From GCA-2746365 sp964651445 (GTDB lineage Bacteria; Pseudomonadota; Gammaproteobacteria; SZUA-229), in NCBI GenBank assembly GCA_964651445.1, contig CAZYYW010000002.1:1-64000 (forward strand): a stretch of 64,000 nucleotides of DNA, written 5' to 3'. Both the position numbers and the translations under genes were made by a program. The notes beneath the pieces were generated by a model. That model searched no databases and was not told the DNA's origin. It was given only the letters and a program-made list of their open reading frames with translations. This document shows, one piece after another, positions 1 through 7,623 of this stretch (position 1 is its first letter; every line of letters starts with the position of its first letter).

Positions 1-2
1 GA

Positions 3-209
3 GAGCGCCTTCCCGTTCAACCAATGTCGGTAGAAGTCGCTAAAACCTATGGCAATATTCGTAGCCTGTTGGAAAAACAGGGTAACATTATTGGTGGTAA
101 TGATCTGTGGATTGCCGCACATGCGTTGACGCTGAATTTGACTGTCATCACTAACAATACTAAAGAATTTAGCCGTGTTGAAAACCTGAGTATTGAAAAC
201 TGGGTGTAG
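3..209 (+). CDS. VapC-family PIN-domain toxin, C-terminal part (truncated by window edge)
   Basis: The open frame enters from the left edge, so the N-terminus and any partner antitoxin lie outside the window. The visible 68 residues match the end of a VapC ribonuclease: a helix ending in YGNIRSLLEKQG, then the conserved IGGNDLWIAAHAL segment whose Asp belongs to the acidic PIN active site, then TVITNNTKEFSRV and a final ENW. VapC toxins are Mg2+-dependent RNases that cleave tRNA or rRNA and are neutralised by VapB. The internal ATG at 24 is only an in-frame methionine, because conserved PIN sequence continues upstream of it. The frame looks intact to its stop. It lies beside a Cas1 relic, which marks this end of the window as accessory DNA. 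Confidence 0.85.
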   Translation, partial: ERLPVQPMSVEVAKTYGNIRSLLEKQGNIIGGNDLWIAAHALTLNLTVITNNTKEFSRVENLSIENWV

Positions 210-228
210 CCTCCTATCATCCATTTTG

Positions 229-418
229 TCTGGCTCGCCTGTTGGACCGCACCAAACATAAAATCCAGTGCTTTATGTTTGGTGAAGTTTTGTAAACATT
301 GCTGGCGAAATTCCTGTTCGGTTGCGCCTTCTTTGGCGCAGATAAATGCCCACGGCAGTATCAACGTGTCTTTGATTAAGTCGGCAACATCAAATACTAA
401 TGCACCGCGTCGGGTTAT
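229..418 (-). pseudogene. cas1: Relic of a type I-F CRISPR integrase Cas1 (C-terminal fragment)
   Basis: Read on the minus strand, this stretch encodes TRRGALVFDVADLIKD, then LILPWAFICAKEG, then EQEFRQQCLQNFTKHKALDFMF. That is the conserved C-terminal helical region of I-F Cas1 (as I recall the Pseudomonas aeruginosa protein: RRGGLVFDVADLIKD, LILPQAF, ALDFMIDTL). Only about 60 of roughly 325 residues remain. The N-terminal half with its catalytic Glu and His is absent, and an in-frame stop lies a short way upstream on the minus strand. The cas2-3 gene that normally follows is replaced by vapC on the opposite strand. No cas gene or CRISPR array is visible nearby, so this is a remnant of a lost adaptation module. 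Confidence 0.85.
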
Positions 419-518
419 ACATTGCCATGTACTATCTGATGGTGTCAATTTTGTTATTATGTGCGCTGAGACGTATCTTTCTATCCATCACTGTCAATAA
501 TCGCTGTACCAATAAGCC

Positions 519-707
519 ATGATAAAAAAATCAACGCCCGGTGTTTCACGAGAAGATCGCATTGCCGATGAAGGTTTGGCGCGTCTGGAAAAGCACCTGA
601 AAATGGGCAGTAAAATTAGCAAATCTGTATTACAGCAATGGATACGGCGTTATGGCGACGATGCGCGGGCATTATTGCAACGCTATGATTACGCTTTTGA
701 AGACTGA
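519..707 (+). CDS. Small conserved-looking protein of unknown function (62 aa)
   Basis: A compact, very charged 62-residue protein with ATG start. It has no signal peptide or membrane segment and looks mostly helical, with paired basic and acidic residues (GLARLEKHLKMGSKISKSVLQQWIRRYGDDARALLQRY). Codon use and the upstream region look like a real gene, and the Trp-Ile-Arg-Arg-Tyr-Gly-Asp stretch resembles short hypothetical proteins of gammaproteobacteria. It lies in the same direction as, and about 85 bases before, the FNR-type regulator gene, so co-transcription is possible. I do not recognise a function. Confidence 0.6.
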   Translation: MIKKSTPGVSREDRIADEGLARLEKHLKMGSKISKSVLQQWIRRYGDDARALLQRYDYAFED

Positions 708-792
708 ATGGTTTTGTAATATCAAATAATGGTCGGTTACAGGGTTTAAAGAGAGTATTATTCGGTTTAATGAAATTATCTGGGATTCGACG

Positions 793-1497
793 GTGGTTAA
801 GCGAGTGACACTTACGCAATCATGGCAAAAAAATGCTGATTGCTTCAATTGTTCAATACGAAGCTCTGCGCTGTTTAGTGGCTTAACAGCGCAAGATTTC
901 GATCTTGTACATGCCACGGTTGAACAAGTCGATATGAAACCTGGTGATGTGCTTTACAAAGTGGGTGATGTGGGTAACCACTTGTTTACTGTGCGCAGTG
1001 GTTTAATAAAGTTGGTACGGTATTTACCGGATGGAACACAGCGCATTGTTCGTCTTATGCATAGCACCGATGTGATTGGTCTGGAAGCGTTGGTCGGTTC
1101 GAAATATGAACACGAGGCTGTTGTTTTGAGGCGCACACAACTGTGCCGCTATCCGCAGACGGCGGTTAAAAAGTTATGTCAGGACAACCCAGAGTTTCGT
1201 AAAGACCTGATGCAGCGATGGCAAAAAGCGCTGTCCGATGCAGATGCCTGGCTCACACAATTATCCACAGGCTCAGCAAAAAAACGCATGGCAAATCTGT
1301 TGCTGCGTCTACTCGAAGAGGGCAGCAGTGAGTGCCATTTGTTTGGTCGTGAAGATATTGGCTCGATACTGGGCATCACGATTGAAACCGCCAGCCGTAC
1401 TATTTCTGAGTTCAAGCGTCTGAACTTGATACAGGAAATTCGCTCTAATTACTTTAACCTTGATATTGCCGGTTTAAATAAAGTCATTGAATCATAA
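793..1497 (+). CDS. Crp/Fnr-family transcriptional regulator, FNR-like with three of four cluster cysteines
   Basis: The 234 residues contain an N-terminal Cys-rich stretch, a cyclic-nucleotide-binding-like beta-roll (about 25-140), a dimerisation helix and a C-terminal winged helix-turn-helix (about 185-225). The recognition helix reads TIETASRT, keeping Glu198, Ser201 and Arg202, the FNR pattern that recognises TTGAT-N4-ATCAA. E. coli FNR binds an O2-sensitive [4Fe-4S] cluster with C-x2-C-x5-C plus a central Cys. Here Cys17, Cys20 and Cys118 are present but the third N-terminal position (26) is Ala, so cluster binding is uncertain and it may sense NO, redox state or another signal. The start is GTG; no in-frame ATG precedes the conserved region. 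The adjacent globin-nitrate reductase pair has a matching site and is the likely target. Confidence 0.85.
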   Translation: MVKRVTLTQSWQKNADCFNCSIRSSALFSGLTAQDFDLVHATVEQVDMKPGDVLYKVGDVGNHLFTVRSGLIKLVRYLPDGTQRIVRLMHSTDVIGLEALVGSKYEHEAVVLRRTQLCRYPQTAVKKLCQDNPEFRKDLMQRWQKALSDADAWLTQLSTGSAKKRMANLLLRLLEEGSSECHLFGREDIGSILGITIETASRTISEFKRLNLIQEIRSNYFNLDIAGLNKVIES

Positions 1498-1574
1498 AAT
1501 CCAGCCGCAACCTTGGTCTGAAAGTTCGACCTGTTAGATCACCTCTTGAAACGTATAAGCTTGCTGCTTGCTGC

Positions 1575-1616
1575 ATGACAATTATCAATGTCTATATTAT
1601 GCGACGCTTATAAAAT
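1575..1616 (+). promoter_or_regulatory. Candidate class II FNR-type promoter of the globin-nitrate reductase pair
   Basis: A 14-base site at 1575-1588 reads ATGAC-AATT-ATCAA: the right half is a perfect FNR half-site and the left half matches 3 of 5 bases of TTGAT. A -10 hexamer TAAAAT lies at 1611-1616. If transcription starts near 1623, the site is centred at -41.5, the canonical position for class II FNR/CRP activation. This leaves a leader of about 60 bases before the globin gene. The FNR-type regulator gene ends 77 bases upstream. Confidence 0.55.
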
Positions 1617-1682
1617 GTATTTGTGGGATTCCCTGGTTTTAACCCATTCCCGCGACCGACTCGATATTTGGAAAGATAAATA

Positions 1683-2105
1683 ATGTGTGCAACAGACGAC
1701 CTATATTCTCGACTTGGCGGTGAGCCAGTACTGCGAACATTTGTCACTCAGCTCTATAATTTTATGGATGCTAATACCGACGTCGCGCATGTGAGAAAAA
1801 TGCATTCGACAGATTTGTCGCATGCGCGTGAGCGTTTGTTTATGTTTTTGAGTGGTATGTTAGGCGGGCCGGCATTGTATGTTGAAGCGTTTGGTCACCC
1901 ACGGCTGCGTCGCAAACATATGGCTTTTCAAATAGGTGACGCAGAGCGAGACCAGTGGTTGATGTGCGCACAGTACGCCACTGATCAACTGAATCTATCG
2001 GGTCATCTTGCTGAAGAATTGATGAGCGCGCTAACCGTTATGGCAAATCACCTGCGTAATAAAAATGTAAGCCATCAAGTTTCACCAGCGGCTGAAAACG
2101 GCTAA
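1683..2105 (+). CDS. glbO: Truncated hemoglobin, group II (TrHb2)
   Basis: A 140-residue 2-on-2 globin. Visible family features are LYSRLGGEPVLRTFV at the N-terminus, Tyr25 at the B10 position, the proximal histidine His79 in LRRKHMAF, and Trp92 in ERDQWLMC, which corresponds to the TrpG8 diagnostic of group II. These heme proteins bind O2 and NO; several are thought to detoxify NO or support redox reactions in the cytoplasm. The gene lies 39 bases before the nitrate reductase gene in the same direction and behind an FNR-like promoter. That context suggests it handles NO or O2 during nitrate assimilation, which is inference. The tail after about residue 128 is unconserved. Confidence 0.9.
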   Translation: MCATDDLYSRLGGEPVLRTFVTQLYNFMDANTDVAHVRKMHSTDLSHARERLFMFLSGMLGGPALYVEAFGHPRLRRKHMAFQIGDAERDQWLMCAQYATDQLNLSGHLAEELMSALTVMANHLRNKNVSHQVSPAAENG

Positions 2106-2144
2106 CTTCTTCTACAAAGCCATGCAATTACCACAGGAACAACG

Positions 2145-4817
2145 ATGAGTGCCAGCAGTACCAAAACGACCTGTCCCTATTGCGGTGTTGGTTGTGGCGT
2201 TATTGTTACCATGCATGAGAGCGGTCGTGTGGAAGTGCAGGGTGACCCAGACCACCCCGCCAATTTTGGACGTTTATGTTCCAAGGGTTCGGCGTTAGGT
2301 GAAACGGTGCATCTGGCTGAGCGTTTGTTATACCCTGAAATGCACGGTGAGCAGATTAGCTGGGAATATGCCTACGCACAGATGGCGGCTAAATTCAGCG
2401 AAGTCATTGAACAGCATGGCCCTGACGCGGTGGCATTTTATGTTTCCGGACAGTTGCTGACAGAAGATTATTACGTTGCCAATAAATTGATGAAAGGCTT
2501 TATTGGCTCTGCCAATATCGATACCAATTCGCGCTTGTGCATGTCATCGGCGGTTGCCGCGTATAAGCGTGCTTTTGGCGAAGACGTGGTGCCCTGTAGC
2601 TACGATGACTTGGAACGTGCGCAATTGGTTGTACTAGTGGGCAGCAATACTGCCTGGTGCCACCCGGTTTTATATCAGCGTATAGAACACAGCAAGCAGA
2701 CAAACCCGAACGTAAAAATAATCACCATCGATCCACGGCGTACGCAGACCACCGATATTAGTGATCTGCATTTGCCGTTGCGCCCTGGTACTGATGGCAT
2801 TTTGTTTAATGGTTTGCTGGTATGGTTAGAAGCGGCGGGTGAACTGGATCAACATTTTGTTAGCACTTCAACTGCCGGGGTAGAACAGGCATTGGCTGCT
2901 GCACGTTTGTCATCGCCTGATGTGAATACGGTTGCGGCTGCATGTGATTTAACGCTTGACGATGTTGAGCAGTTTTACCGTTTGTTTGCCCGTACTGAAC
3001 GAGTAGTGACGGTTTTTTCTCAGGGAATAAATCAATCCAGCAGTGGTGTGGATAAGATTAACAGCATCATTAATTGTCATCTATTGAGTGGACGAATCGG
3101 TCGCAAAGGCATGGGGCCGTTTTCCCTTACCGGTCAGCCCAATGCTATGGGTGGACGCGAAGTGGGTGGGCTGGCGAATCAGCTTGCCGCGCACATGGAA
3201 ATTGATAACGAAACTCACCGAGACATCGTTGCACAGTTTTGGCAAACCACAACACTGGCAAAAAAATCTGGGTTTAAAGCCATTGATTGTTTCGACGAGA
3301 TAGAAAAAAATAACATCAAGGCAATCTGGATTATGGCGACAAATCCGGTGGTCAGCATGCCCGATGCTGACCGTGTAAAAGCCGCGTTGGAAAAATGTGA
3401 GTTTGTTGTCGTTTCTGATTGCGTTGCGGATACCGATACGGCGAGGCTGGCGGACATTTGCCTACCGGCGACTACATGGGGAGAACGTGATGGAACGGTG
3501 ACTAATTCGGAGCGCCGCATTTCACGTCAGCGGCCTTTCTTAAGTACGCCAGGTTTGGCAAAACATGATTGGCAAATTATCACCGAGTTTGCACAAGTAA
3601 TGGGATACAAAGAGGCTTTTCCTTACCGTTCTACAGCGGAAATATTCGATGAATATGCCAGACTGACTGCCTATAAAAAAGATGACAAACGCCAGTTAGA
3701 CTTGTCCGGTCTGGTTGATATGACACTGCGTGAATATAACAATATGCAGCCAGTGCTGTGGCCCATCACAGACAGAAAAAAACCACAAGTAAGCCAACAG
3801 ATGTATCACGATAGTCTGTTTAGTACGGCGGATCGCCGTGCCCAGTTTATTGCGATTACTCCCAGACCTCCCGCCGTTGCGGTGAGCGATGAATTCCCGT
3901 TGATCTTAAATACCGGTCGTGTGCGCGACCAATGGCACACCATGACCCGCACCGGCATGTCGCCAAGATTATCTGCGCACCGGATAGAACCCTTTGTCGA
4001 AATTGACCCCGATGATGCGGCGCGGTTTAATTTGGAAGACGGCAAGTTAGCGCAGATTAGCAGTGAAACAGGCGCTAGTATTTTTGTTCGAGTACGACTG
4101 ACAAAACGCCAGCAAACCGGTTCTATCTTTGTGCCGATGCATTGGAACTTACAATTCAGTGGCATGGCAAGAGTGGGCAGTTTAATCAAAACCGTGGTCG
4201 ATCCGATTTCTGGTCAGCCCGAATTTAAACATGCGGTCGCCTGTATTAAACCTTGTGATGCGCGTTGGTATGGTTTTATTATTTCTCGGCATAAGCCCGC
4301 ATTGAAATATTCACGCTACTGGGCGCGTTCGCGAGGCAAGGGTTTTTGGCGTTACGAAATTGCGGGTAAAGAGCAACCAGAAGACTGGGCGCTGCACGCT
4401 AAAACCTTGCTCAATGTAGAAGATGGTGAGGAATGGATAGAGTTTTATGACAAGACTGATGGTCATTATCGTGCGGCACGGTTTATTGATGGCTGTTTAG
4501 ACAGCGTGATATTTATTGATTCTTCAATATTGTTACCACCCAGAGACTGGTTGATTAGTCTGTTTCAGAAGGCGACTATTTCGCCAAAAGAGCGTGCCAG
4601 TTTGTTAATGGGATTGCCACCAGCAGATGTGGACGACACCGGTAGAATAATCTGTGCCTGTTTTAATGTGGGTGAAAAAACCATCGCTAAGGTGGTGGCA
4701 ACGCAGGGTGTAAACAGTGTCGAAGCGGTCGGAGAAATCTGTCAGGCGGGTACCAATTGCGGCTCCTGCCGACCAGAAATTGCCGATATCATACGACAGT
4801 GTGTCAGTCAGAATTAA
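2145..4817 (+). CDS. nasA: Assimilatory nitrate reductase, large molybdopterin catalytic subunit with C-terminal BFD-like [2Fe-2S] domain
   Basis: An 890-residue cytoplasmic enzyme reducing nitrate to nitrite. The N-terminus carries the [4Fe-4S] motif Cys10-x2-Cys13-x3-Cys17-x27-Cys45. A molybdopterin oxidoreductase domain follows (GSNTAWCHPV, GQPNAMGGREVGGL, IWIMATNPVVSMPD), then a molydopterin-dinucleotide-binding domain around 590-710 (LNTGRVRDQWHTMTRTG). The last 55 residues form a bacterioferritin-associated-ferredoxin-like domain with Cys837-x-Cys839 and Cys872-x2-Cys875, as in Klebsiella-type NasA. No NasC/NasB flavoprotein, nitrite reductase or nitrate transporter gene is nearby, so the electron donor is encoded elsewhere. 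It probably forms one transcript with the upstream globin gene. Confidence 0.93.
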   Translation: MSASSTKTTCPYCGVGCGVIVTMHESGRVEVQGDPDHPANFGRLCSKGSALGETVHLAERLLYPEMHGEQISWEYAYAQMAAKFSEVIEQHGPDAVAFYVSGQLLTEDYYVANKLMKGFIGSANIDTNSRLCMSSAVAAYKRAFGEDVVPCSYDDLERAQLVVLVGSNTAWCHPVLYQRIEHSKQTNPNVKIITIDPRRTQTTDISDLHLPLRPGTDGILFNGLLVWLEAAGELDQHFVSTSTAGVEQALAAARLSSPDVNTVAAACDLTLDDVEQFYRLFARTERVVTVFSQGINQSSSGVDKINSIINCHLLSGRIGRKGMGPFSLTGQPNAMGGREVGGLANQLAAHMEIDNETHRDIVAQFWQTTTLAKKSGFKAIDCFDEIEKNNIKAIWIMATNPVVSMPDADRVKAALEKCEFVVVSDCVADTDTARLADICLPATTWGERDGTVTNSERRISRQRPFLSTPGLAKHDWQIITEFAQVMGYKEAFPYRSTAEIFDEYARLTAYKKDDKRQLDLSGLVDMTLREYNNMQPVLWPITDRKKPQVSQQMYHDSLFSTADRRAQFIAITPRPPAVAVSDEFPLILNTGRVRDQWHTMTRTGMSPRLSAHRIEPFVEIDPDDAARFNLEDGKLAQISSETGASIFVRVRLTKRQQTGSIFVPMHWNLQFSGMARVGSLIKTVVDPISGQPEFKHAVACIKPCDARWYGFIISRHKPALKYSRYWARSRGKGFWRYEIAGKEQPEDWALHAKTLLNVEDGEEWIEFYDKTDGHYRAARFIDGCLDSVIFIDSSILLPPRDWLISLFQKATISPKERASLLMGLPPADVDDTGRIICACFNVGEKTIAKVVATQGVNSVEAVGEICQAGTNCGSCRPEIADIIRQCVSQN

Positions 4818-4839
4818 TCTGATATTGCTTAACTTTTAT

Positions 4840-5040
4840 TTATACTTCCAAATACCACTTGATGACATATTTGGCAGCAAAGCCAAATATTCCCAGCCCC
4901 AAAGCAAAAAATAAAATCATCATGCCATAACGCCCGGCTTTCGATTCTTCTGCCAGTTTATAGACAATAAACAGCATATAGCCAATGCCAAAGGTTAGCC
5001 CCAGCGTCAGTGAAATTTCGGTGAATTCTTTTTCAGTCAT
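4840..5040 (-). CDS. Small two-helix membrane protein, DUF2788-like
   Basis: Starting at the ATG at 5040, the product has 66 residues: MTEKEFTEISLTLGL, a first membrane segment, the charged loop YKLAEESKAGRYG, then a second membrane segment (MILFFALGLGIFGF) and a short tail. The short length, two membrane helices and the KAGR-G loop resemble the DUF2788 family of gammaproteobacteria, whose function is unknown. The frame stays open upstream to about 5202, but that extension is read out of a repeat element and lacks family character, so I reject it. The gene converges with nasA, 22 bases from its stop. Confidence 0.7.
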   Translation of the reverse strand: MTEKEFTEISLTLGLTFGIGYMLFIVYKLAEESKAGRYGMMILFFALGLGIFGFAAKYVIKWYLEV

Positions 5041-5106
5041 AATGGTCGGTAGTATGCAGCACAGGATAGACAGGCACAAACTATTATAGTTTCCTTCTGT
5101 TACAAA

Positions 5107-5267
5107 GGGCACCTCTAATAATTCATGGATTGGCATCTTGAGCCCAGAATTTCCAATAGTTACGTTACTAAGTACTTGCCATAGAATAACTATTACAAGC
5201 ACTTAGCGCCTTGTTCTTGAACATCCCGAATCTCAATCTGCTCAAACCAGAATTAATAGAGGCACCC
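5107..5267. repeat. MITE-like element, diverged copy (family 1, copy C)
   Basis: This 161-base element has imperfect terminal inverted repeats: GGGCACCTCTAATAATTC at the left and AATTAATAGAGGCACCC at the right. The inside is alignable to the two 168-base copies at 12128-12295 and 24767-24934, with shared blocks GGCATCTTG, CTATTAC, CGCCTTG and AATCTGCTC in the same order. It has no coding capacity. It fills most of the 345-base gap between the DUF2788-like gene and the next gene; the rest of the gap shows nothing I recognise. Confidence 0.75.
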
Positions 5268-5385
5268 ATAACAGAATCAATTTGTTATAGTTAGCGGGCT
5301 TTCACTTGCCTTCGGTCTTTCGTCGAGCGATTGATTAACCTCAACTATCAACTACCGATTAACCACCAACCAGCAATAAATTTTA

Positions 5386-6420
5386 ATGGATCCTTTATCG
5401 CAAGCCAGTTTCGGCGCCAGTCTTTCGCAATCGTTTGCCAGTAATAAGTCACAACAGCGTAGCGCCTTAGTTATTGGTGCAGTGTCAGGTATGGCGCCTG
5501 ATCTCGATATACTTATTCGTTCTGCCGAAGACCCGATGTTATTTTTAGAGTTCCATCGCCAGTTTACGCATGCACTGATTTTCATTCCAGTGGGTGCGCT
5601 GATATGTGCTTTGTGTTTTTATGCGGTGATGTCATCCGGCTGGTTTTTAAGAAAATGGCCGGCGGCTAAATTATCTTTTCGTCAGGTATATTTATTTTCT
5701 TTTCTGGGTTATGCCACACATGGTTTCCTAGATGCCTGTACCTCGTATGGTACGCAGTTGTTATGGCCGTTTTCATCACAGCGTTTTGCTTGGAATACAG
5801 TGTCAATTATCGATCCGCTCTTTACGTTACCGATTGTTGCGCTGGTATTATTTGCTGCCTACCGAAAAAATGCGCGCTATGCCCGGTTTGCTTTTGCCTA
5901 TGCCATCATCTTTTTAAGTCTGGGTTTGGTGCAACACCAACGCGCTGAAAACATGCTGCATCAACTAGCAGAACAGCGTGGTCATCAGGTAGAGCGTATG
6001 CAGGTAAAACCGAGTTTTGGTAATCGCCATTTGTGGCGAATGATTTATGAGTACGATGGTCGTTATTACGTGGACGCGGTTAAATTGTTATGGCAGTCTG
6101 AAATAATAAACGGTACTTCTATTCAGAAACTAAATGTAAAACGTGATTTCCCGTGGCTGCCAGTTGAAAGTCAGCAAGCGAAAGACATCGAACGTTTCCG
6201 CTGGTTCTCGGACGATTTTCTTGCTGTAAGCAGGAAAGATCCAAATTTAATTATGGATGTGCGCTATTCATTATTGCCAAACCGTATCAATTCGATGTGG
6301 GGTATAGAGTTAAGCAGGCAATTGATTAATGAAGGTAGGCTGGATATGCATGTGGGTTATGTCATGAAAAGAGACACCAGCGAAGAAAAAATGAAACAAT
6401 TTAAGGAGATGTTATTTTGA
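5386..6420 (+). CDS. Integral membrane metal-dependent hydrolase, YdjM/YbcI-like family
   Basis: A 344-residue inner-membrane protein. The N-terminal 200 residues hold the metal-binding pattern of the YdjM family (formerly LexA-regulated hydrolase): MDPLSQASFGA, then GMAPDLD, then FHRQFTHAL and ATHGFLDACTSYG. The conserved Asp and His residues are expected to bind metal at the membrane face. Four or five hydrophobic segments separate these motifs. The C-terminal half (about 200-344) is soluble and rich in Arg and Trp, as in longer members of the family. The substrate is not known. The gene stands alone, convergent with the thioredoxin gene. Confidence 0.8.
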   Translation: MDPLSQASFGASLSQSFASNKSQQRSALVIGAVSGMAPDLDILIRSAEDPMLFLEFHRQFTHALIFIPVGALICALCFYAVMSSGWFLRKWPAAKLSFRQVYLFSFLGYATHGFLDACTSYGTQLLWPFSSQRFAWNTVSIIDPLFTLPIVALVLFAAYRKNARYARFAFAYAIIFLSLGLVQHQRAENMLHQLAEQRGHQVERMQVKPSFGNRHLWRMIYEYDGRYYVDAVKLLWQSEIINGTSIQKLNVKRDFPWLPVESQQAKDIERFRWFSDDFLAVSRKDPNLIMDVRYSLLPNRINSMWGIELSRQLINEGRLDMHVGYVMKRDTSEEKMKQFKEMLF

Positions 6421-6443
6421 AGTTTTTTGTCGCTGCTTGCCTA

Positions 6444-6977
6444 CTAGGGTTGCGATAGTTTTTTGAGAAAATCAATGTACTTGGTGTTGTCCCACTCACG
6501 TCCACCGATTGCCTGATATTTCACTTCACCTTCAGGGTTAATTAAAAAAGTGGTTGGCAAACCTCGCGGCTTCCATACTTCGGTCACCTGTCCATCAACA
6601 TCCATTAAGCTGTTTAGTTCAACATCAATCGTCGCTAAAAATTCAAATACGGTATCTTCGTCTTCTGCGGTGTTGACCATCACAATCTGAAAATCACTTT
6701 CCTGCATTGCATCGGCGAGTTTTTGTATAACCGGCATCTCCTTTCGACAAGGGCCACACCAGCTAGCCCAGAAGTGCAGAAATACCCAGTTGCCTTTAGT
6801 GCTTGCTAGTTCAAATTTTTCACCATCAAGATCATACAAATTGAAATTTTGTGCCGCCCCGATGTCATAGTGGCGAATACCGAAGGGAGGCGTCATCTCA
6901 TTTGCACTAATTGCATAGCTAACACACAAGCTGCAAATGATGAGTAAGAGCTTTAAAATACCTGTCGTTTTTCTCAT
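6444..6977 (-). CDS. TlpA/ResA-like thiol-disulfide oxidoreductase (secreted thioredoxin)
   Basis: From the ATG at 6977 the product has 177 residues: a signal peptide or signal anchor (residues 1-25, LLLIICSLCVSYAISA), then a thioredoxin fold with active site FWASWCGPCRKEMP and a cis-Pro loop in RGLPTTFLINPEG. Such TlpA-like proteins reduce periplasmic disulfides, for example in cytochrome c or copper-site maturation. Its ATG overlaps the TGA of the upstream gene (6974-6977), so the pair is translationally coupled. The frame extends upstream to 6995, but the ATGA overlap and the signal sequence favour 6977. Confidence 0.88.
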   Translation of the reverse strand: MRKTTGILKLLLIICSLCVSYAISANEMTPPFGIRHYDIGAAQNFNLYDLDGEKFELASTKGNWVFLHFWASWCGPCRKEMPVIQKLADAMQESDFQIVMVNTAEDEDTVFEFLATIDVELNSLMDVDGQVTEVWKPRGLPTTFLINPEGEVKYQAIGGREWDNTKYIDFLKKLSQP

Positions 6978-7504
6978 GGTGTATCCTCGGCACAAAAAAG
7001 TTTATCGGTGCGAATGGTAATGGTTTTCCCCTGCTGCTGGTCGCCGGTGACAAATGTTGCGCGGATGCTGATAGCTTTATTTGTAAAAGGTAAAGCTATG
7101 TTGCCGCCTTCACGTTCACCGGGAAGATAGTCCAATGCTTCAGGCAGCAAGGTCCAACGAAATGTGGATTGTTTGCTTAAAGGTATGTTCATCTCTTGCC
7201 AGCGTTTTTTCCAGTAGTCACGGTGCTCGCGGTGTATTGGTTTATCATTAGAGAAAAATTCCCAGTTTTTCAGGTCCAGCCATATTTTATTTTGGCTGGT
7301 ATTTAAAATTCTGACGGTAATAATACATTGTTGTTTAAGAATACTGCGCATTTCTGCAGGAAAACCGCGTGCTTCGTAAAATGATCCCATTTGGTTCGGT
7401 GTTCGCGGCGTGAATTGAACTTCCAACTCAGGGGTGGTGATGGTCACAGGCTGTGCCACCTGCATAGTCGTGACTACCAGTAGCATGGGGATGATATTAA
7501 TCAT
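6974..7504 (-). CDS. Secreted protein of unknown function, coupled to the TlpA-like gene
   Basis: A 176-residue protein with an N-terminal hydrophobic signal (MINIIPMLLVVTTMQVAQP), then a beta-rich domain (TITTPELEVQFTPRTPNQM, ITVRILNTSQNKIWLDL, FRWTLLPEALDYLPGE). One Cys near residue 60 and one near the C-terminus could pair. I do not recognise the family. Overlap with the thioredoxin gene suggests that the two act together in the periplasm, perhaps as a redox partner or substrate; that is inference only. Confidence 0.7.
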   Translation of the reverse strand: MINIIPMLLVVTTMQVAQPVTITTPELEVQFTPRTPNQMGSFYEARGFPAEMRSILKQQCIITVRILNTSQNKIWLDLKNWEFFSNDKPIHREHRDYWKKRWQEMNIPLSKQSTFRWTLLPEALDYLPGEREGGNIALPFTNKAISIRATFVTGDQQQGKTITIRTDKLFCAEDTP

Positions 7505-7623
7505 GATAAATTCTCAGGTTTAAGCGTGCTACAACCATGTTATAAATGTATGAACTGCATTTTTCTGGTTAAGGGTGGTTTTTACCATTGATGCGGATGC
7601 AAAGGATACCGATTACCTACTTT

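Noticed and set aside
47..448. A 133-codon minus-strand frame taken as one gene
   Set aside because: Only the part at about 229-418 has protein-family character (Cas1); the rest is antisense to the VapC gene, so it is treated as a relic.
4840..5202. Longer version of the small membrane gene
   Set aside because: The extra N-terminal residues are translated from the repeat at 5107-5267 and lack family similarity; the ATG at 5040 is preferred.
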